NCBI GenBank assembly: GCA_000226015.1
Contig: JH154460.1
Location: 147,099 to 170,217, forward strand
DNA: 23,119 nt
Reading direction: 5' to 3'
DNA from: Mnemiopsis leidyi
Lineage: Eukaryota; Ctenophora; Tentaculata; Lobata; Bolinopsidae
Both the position numbers and the translations under genes were made by a program. The notes below the pieces were generated by a model, which was not told the origin of the DNA, searched no databases, and saw nothing but the letters and a program-made list of their open reading frames with translations. The number at the start of each line of letters is the position of its first letter. Position 1 is the first letter of the stretch. Of the stretch, positions 18,521-23,119 are shown in pieces.

Positions 18521-18874
18521 TTAGTCACTGACCAACTCAACTCCTACTTCTGGAGACACCACCTTCCTCTCCAGCCCCAGCACAGTCTGGAAGTACTCCG
18601 TAGTTAGACTCCCCCTCCGCAGGTCCCCCGGACTATTCCTGACGGAGGTGGTGACCGCGGTACTGCTGTACAGGTCGGGTGTGATGCTCACACCCGGATC
18701 GTAGGGGAGTATCACACTTTCTTGGGAGTTGTAGTGAACCATCCCACCATTATCTCGTGTCTGATGGGAGTGTGATAGAGCAAGGTGGAGGGAGGTTAGG
18801 AGGATGATAAGAGGCGTGAGGATGATCAAGGAAGTAAGGGAGATGAGGAGGACGAGAGACAACGTGAGGATCAT
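18521..18874 (-). CDS. Predicted 117-residue secreted or membrane-anchored protein
   Basis: Residues 1-33 are almost entirely Leu, Ile, Thr, Ser and Val (MILTLSLVLLISLTSLIILT, then PLIILLTSLHLALSH), long enough for either a signal peptide or a membrane anchor. The remaining 80 residues are polar, with DPGVSITPDLYSS and GLERKVVSPEVGVEL, no cysteine and no known domain. CTTAAG directly precedes GGATGATC at the start, so a 5' untranslated exon or trans-splice acceptor is possible. The hydrophobic part has an internal ATCCTCACG repeat. The stop lies only 204 bp from the start of the next minus-strand gene, and I see no AATAAA in between. This is a moderate call: the frame is short and no homologue is recognised. 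Confidence 0.5.
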   Translation of the reverse strand: MILTLSLVLLISLTSLIILTPLIILLTSLHLALSHSHQTRDNGGMVHYNSQESVILPYDPGVSITPDLYSSTAVTTSVRNSPGDLRRGSLTTEYFQTVLGLERKVVSPEVGVELVSD

Positions 18875-19294
18875 CCCTTAAGTGGAGAATTTGGAACTTT
18901 AGCAAGGAACACAGTGTTGTACATGGGGAGCAGTAAAACCGAAACGTATGGCAATACTGTGTGCGGAGGTCTGCAGAATTAAGAAAATGTGTTGTTGATT
19001 CGAACTTCAGTTCCTCATTTTGCTTGCTGGAAGTGGTCACAAGGGCAATTCCAAATTTGAGTAGTTATAAAACTTACGCCAATAAATAATCGTGCGGATC
19101 GAATTTCAAACTAGAAACCAAAAATAATCAAAACCTAAATTCCATTGCTGATTGAGTCTCACAGCGACAATAATGATTAGACGTGTCCACTTTCCGCTAT
19201 CCGAGCCACGAGGACAATGCAAGTTTTGTTAATCTAAGACAAAAAAAGCTTTCGATCCCCAAACAACCGTGCTATATTCTTCACTGAGTCAAAC
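18875..19294. other. Gene-free stretch upstream of the 117-residue gene
   Basis: No supported exon. It is presumably the 5' region of the minus-strand gene at 18521-18874. Confidence 0.4.
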
Positions 19295-19397
19295 ATTCCC
19301 CTTATACACAGTTTCCTCTTATACTACAGTTTCCTCTTATACACAGTTTCCTCTTATACACAGTTTCCTCTTATACACAGATTCCCCTTATACACAG
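19295..19397. repeat. 17-bp tandem repeat, 6 copies
   Basis: Units TTTCCTCTTATACACAG start at 19295, 19312 (18 bp), 19330, 19347, 19364 and 19381. The first and last read ATTCCCCTTATACACAG, so the edge units share one variant and the inner ones another. Confidence 0.93.
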
Positions 19398-19430
19398 TAC
19401 ACCTTCGCCATTTTTGCGTTGACACACTCT

Positions 19431-19453
19431 AATGAATAGCTGAGCTATTCATT
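19431..19453. repeat. Perfect 23-bp palindrome
   Basis: AATGAATAGCT and AGCTATTCATT flank a single central G: arms of 11 bp with no mismatch. It lies shortly after the 17-bp repeat. Its function is unknown. Confidence 0.85.
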
Positions 19454-20717
19454 GGAACGGATATCATCTCGTCAAGTTCTCAAGATTTGAAGCTTGACTC
19501 GATTGGTTCTTCAATGAACAGTATTTAGACACACCTCTAGCTACGGGACACACTCCAGTACACACTTTACTTGAGTTGGGGACAAAGAAGTAAGCTCCTG
19601 TCCTGATACCAGCCTTCTCAAACTCACCAAAACGAACGAACGGGTACTGCATCGGGCTTCCTCTAAGTGATTGCTGCTGTCTCCGCTTGACTAGACTATT
19701 GGATCGCAAGTTAAGGTTTCCCGGGTTTGCCACCAATATTATGATTTATATGGGTAGGTATTTCCCATCGCTTTTTCAATTCGAGTATATGTCACACAAA
19801 AAAACTTTTTTAGAACGGGTGAATCAGGATCGCCGTGTTTTGTAAGAACTTAGAACTTTCATTTCGATCTCGAACTGCCGTTAAGTATTAGTTAAAGGCC
19901 ATACGTTGGGCGAATCTGTAAAATTATGTTACATCCATCAGTTAATTAATAATTTATTGTCTAATTGCCAATTAAGTCTGCAATGCAATCAATTTCATTT
20001 CATAAATCGAATGCGCGCGCTTGACTGAGGACTGAAAAAGGTACTTTTGCCAATTCCAAGACCGCGCGCTCTCCACGAACCAAACTGAACGTTGCAAAAT
20101 TGTGACGGATAGTGATTTTCCCAAATTGGAATGCCTCTATCCGAACTAGAACTTCTACTTCTGCAGTCTGCCGCAAATCTTAGACTTGTAATCACACTGG
20201 GTCTGTTGATATGATGCTGCCAGCTACATATCCTTCATCTATCAATCTAATTTTTCTCCATTCAGACCTCTAACGAACTAAATCCCCATAGTAATAGCTG
20301 GTACTTAGAAATAGCTTTTTATTAGTTATATGTTAGTTTTTATTAGTTATATGTAAGCCCAAAAACCTTTAACCCCAACCTAACTATAAACCTTATTCCT
20401 AAACCTAACAGTCCATCAGGGATTCAGATCGATAACCATATGTCATTAGGACCGGTCGAATGTTGACAAATCATAGTTTTAAATAGCAACACTTATAAAT
20501 AGGTTAAAATATAATTTACAATTTCTGTACACATAAATTTGAAATTTAGATCATTCCAACACTTTGAAAATGCTTATTATATATGTCATCTGCGTTTAAG
20601 AATATGAAAATAACTTATAGACTAAGACGTCAGCTTGAAAATATCATTAAAATATTTCATCAAAACGTATAACAAGGTAACCAGCACCAAATTAAGCTAA
20701 AACGAAAATGATTGGCA
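19454..20717. other. Intergenic region and 3' untranslated region of PIBF1
   Basis: No well-supported gene. Weak minus-strand frames at 19464-19736 and 19995-20195 were not accepted. A 21-bp duplication (20316-20357) carries two minus-strand AATAAA signals (20323-20318 and 20344-20339), possible 3' ends for PIBF1 with a 3' untranslated region of about 400 nt. A degenerate CCTAAC-like tract lies at about 20370-20410. Confidence 0.5.
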
Positions 20718-22899
20718 CTATTTCTTCGTAAATACAACAGGTTTTGGCTGACTTTTCTCTGACATCGTCATTTTCTTTTCCATCATCGTCTTCAAATCGG
20801 CTAACTTCTCTTTATTTTTCAGTGCCCTCTCTAAATCAAGTCTCAACTGATCCTTATCGGCCAACAAAGACTTATTATCATTTCCCAGTTTCTTTACATT
20901 TTCAGACAAATACAGGACTTCCTCCTTAAGTTTCGATATCTGATTATCCCGCTTTTTGATGCTCTCAACCAAATAACTGGACGGTTGATTAGAGTGGTGC
21001 AACGCCGACCTCAGCTCCTCTGTCGACCTCAGAGCTTTCTCCAGCGCAGCACTCTTAGCGGCGATACTCTCCTTCAACAACTCATTGTTCCTGGAGAGCT
21101 CCACCAGCTTGCGCGCTAAGTGTTCCTTGTTACACGATATGTTCTCACTGCCAAGAACCTGGATCAAATCCTTGATTTCACCGTCTCCCGTTTTCAAGGT
21201 AGACAGCTCGTTTTGTAGAGTTCGAACTCTGAGTGTCAGCGAGTTGACCTCGTTGACATGGTCACACTTGTTGGAGTTATATTCGTCCAACAACACTTCC
21301 AGCTTCTTAGCGATCTTGTCGTTCTCGCGCGCACTATCGTTGTACTTCCTACTCATCTCGCTATACAACAAGTTTATCCTCTCCAGCTCAAACTCCTTCA
21401 GTTTCAACGAGTTCTTGTATTCAGCAAGCTTGGTACTGGTGTTGGTCTGGTAGGTGATGTAGCTGGAGGAAATCTCCTCGTATTTGTCTTGTAAGTCACG
21501 GTTCTTGCGCAGCGCCTCGTTACGGTCGCTGACCGCTGCTTCGCGACTGTCAATCAGCAGCTGTTTTTCACGTTCGTAAACCTGGGAGTTGTAAGCTGAT
21601 ATGATTCCGTGAAAAATTAAAACATGTCAAATATATTCAATAGGGTGGGGAAGATTGCAACAATACACATCACGTATGACCATCACTTTTAAATAGAGAA
21701 ACTCAAACTATCCTGTTGGTAATAATTTTCAATACACTTTATACCTTTGTAGTCAATTCCAGTAAGTCATATCTAATCAAAGAGCTGGAATATGTCCTAA
21801 CCTGTTGAGCAGTGAGACGAAGATGCTCTATTTCTGTTCCTGTTTTCTGTTTTAACAGATCGATCTCTGCTTGGACTTTCTGCTCCTGTTCTTGAGTAAC
21901 GGTCTGCCTTACACTGACCAGCTCTTCGTAAACCTAGCATGAACATATGCCTATGTCACGATTATAGTAATTATTCGCGTGTTTCTGTGTCTGTAAGCGT
22001 GTTTCTGTGTTTGTAAGCGGGTTTCTGTGTTTGTAACTTTTAACAGTTCAAAAAATAAGAACTGCACTGTGCAATTTGTGAAATAAAGATTTCCTAGCCA
22101 AATCTTCGAAACCACTACGGGAAATAGTAAACTACAGCTACCTAACACAGTAAACTATCCAACACTACTACCTTGTCTCTAGCTCGTTTAGCACTGTTCA
22201 ACTCTGCTGTCAAGTTATCAAGCTTCTCCTCTGTGCGGTGAACACGCGAGGTTAGCTCGGCGTTCTCGCGCGTCAGGTACTGCTTGTCCTGGTTTAGAAG
22301 CGCAGCTTCTTGACGCAGCGCGCTGAAGGTGGAGTCGTTTTTCTTCTGTTCTTCTGTGAGTGCAGCCACTTCCGCCTACAAGAAGTGTTGTGTTGGATGT
22401 GTCGATATAAAACAATGCATAAAAAAATAATACATAAGAACAATACATAATTCTTATACATTCGAAGATTATATAAAGAGTATCTGGAAAGGAATGTATG
22501 TTAATACTTAATAAACAACAGCGAATACATCATTTTAAGTATTAACTTACACAAGTTTCCACTATAAATACCTTCAGGTAAGTGTTGCCAGTTAGTAACT
22601 GTTTGTTTACACTCTCAAGCTCCACATTCTTTGCAAGAACATTCTTGTAGTTGGCTTTGTGTGCTGGAAGGAGATCAGTCGCACAACAATTCAGTTAGAT
22701 GTAAACCAGTCCATCAAGTATCCATATTGCATATCTACGTTGGTAAAGACTAAAGGAGGGTGGGCAAGTTACAAGAAGTTTTACCGGGGTCGAGCTGGTG
22801 GGATAATAAGTCGATCTTCTGTCTGAGATTTGAGTTCTCACTTTCCAACTCAACTTTGCTTTGCTTTTCTATCGTCATATTACTTTCCAGAATCTTTAC
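20718..22899 (-). CDS. PIBF1: PIBF1 / CEP90, 3' five exons (N-terminal part outside window)
   Basis: Five minus-strand exons join without frame breaks: 22899-22785, 22663-22572, 22375-22172, 21933-21802 and 21581-20718. They give about 468 residues, nearly all coiled coil. The identification rests on colinear matches to animal PIBF1: DKQYLTRENAEL, the two exon starts VYEEL and VYEREK (MYE in human), NQPSSYLVESIKKRDNQI, LRLDLERALKNKEKLADLK, and the terminal KPVVFTKK. The human protein is about 757 residues, so roughly the first third lies beyond the right edge. PIBF1 works at centriolar satellites and distal appendages, and is needed for ciliogenesis and spindle-pole integrity. The secreted immune role named in mammals need not apply here. 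All acceptors and donors are GT..AG. The last coding exon is unusually large (864 nt) while the others are 92-204 nt. The stop is TAG at 20720-20718. Confidence 0.94.
21977..22036. repeat. 20-bp tandem repeat, 3 copies, in a PIBF1 intron
   Basis: Units GCGTGTTTCTGTGTYTGTAA at 21977, 21997 and 22017 (the last begins GCGG). They lie in the intron between the exons ending at 22172 and starting at 21933. Confidence 0.93.
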
Positions 22900-23119
22900 C
22901 TGTTTTGAGTGGATATTTAAGTTAAGGATTACAGATTTAACCATCTAATTTAATTGTCTTAGACAGTTCTAGACGCAAATTATCCAGATCCCCAAATACC
23001 ACAGCTACTCTGAAAAATTAACTCCAACCCCAGTGCCCAATTTATGATTTTTTGATTTATCTTATTTTTACTCCTTCATAATAGATTAACCTACTGCAGC
23101 GCCAGAATATAAAAAATTC
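22900..23119 (-). other. PIBF1 intron reaching the window edge
   Basis: AT-rich sequence upstream of the acceptor (AAAACAG at 22906-22900). No further PIBF1 exon is recognisable before the edge. Confidence 0.6.

Noticed and set aside
19464-19736. 90-residue minus-strand frame with VRFGEFEKAGIRTGAYFF
   Set aside because: It has some protein-like stretches, but no splice support, family or downstream signal; kept as possible but unproven.
19995-20195. 66-residue minus-strand frame in a CpG-richer patch
   Set aside because: No protein features; GCGCGC content suggests regulatory DNA if anything.
1-23119. CRISPR arrays, bacterial operons or phage-like systems
   Set aside because: The tandem arrays have no spacers, and the genes have spliceosomal introns; the DNA is eukaryotic.

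Overview
This is metazoan nuclear DNA, most likely from an invertebrate. It is AT-rich, intron-rich and carries GT..AG introns as short as 44 nt. It also holds AATAAA-type polyadenylation signals, a decayed LINE, a pogo-type MITE, TTAGGG-like hexamers and many minisatellites. The only gene I can name is PIBF1/CEP90, a centriolar-satellite and cilium protein, on the minus strand at the right edge and truncated by the window. The species cannot be fixed from the sequence.

Left third (1-7.3 kb): a 30-bp minisatellite is followed by a three-exon plus-strand gene for a 51-residue protein (991-1249). Then comes a tandem minus-strand family of single-pass membrane proteins: gene B (5425-6723), a relic first exon (4604-4780) and gene A (2085-3209). 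A and B share an N-terminal hydrophobic leader, a splice position and phase, and a C-terminal PPPSY tail. Their extracellular parts are unrelated in style: Arg/Tyr repeats in B, mucin-like Thr/Pro in A. A seven-copy 43-bp array lies upstream of B.

Middle (7.3-15.4 kb): no convincing gene. It holds a truncated LINE (about 10.2-11.2 kb) bordered by telomere-like hexamers and by an inverted GC-rich motif, with an assembly gap that duplicates 166 bp. Several tandem repeats follow. A promoter-like cluster at 12.93-13.02 kb has a palindromic RFX X-box, E-boxes and a CCAAT box in a hairpin. Two CRE octamers and a TA-flanked pogo-like MITE complete the region.

Right third (15.4-23.1 kb): an intronless-in-frame plus-strand gene encodes a 400-residue protein (15441-16643). 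It converges on a two-exon minus-strand gene for a 250-residue basic, Ser-rich protein (17356-18316). A 117-residue protein with a hydrophobic leader (18521-18874, minus) lies only 204 bp upstream of that gene. Five 3'-terminal exons of PIBF1 (22899-20718, minus) follow.

Apart from PIBF1, the proteins are not recognised. The functional statements about them rest on visible architecture only.
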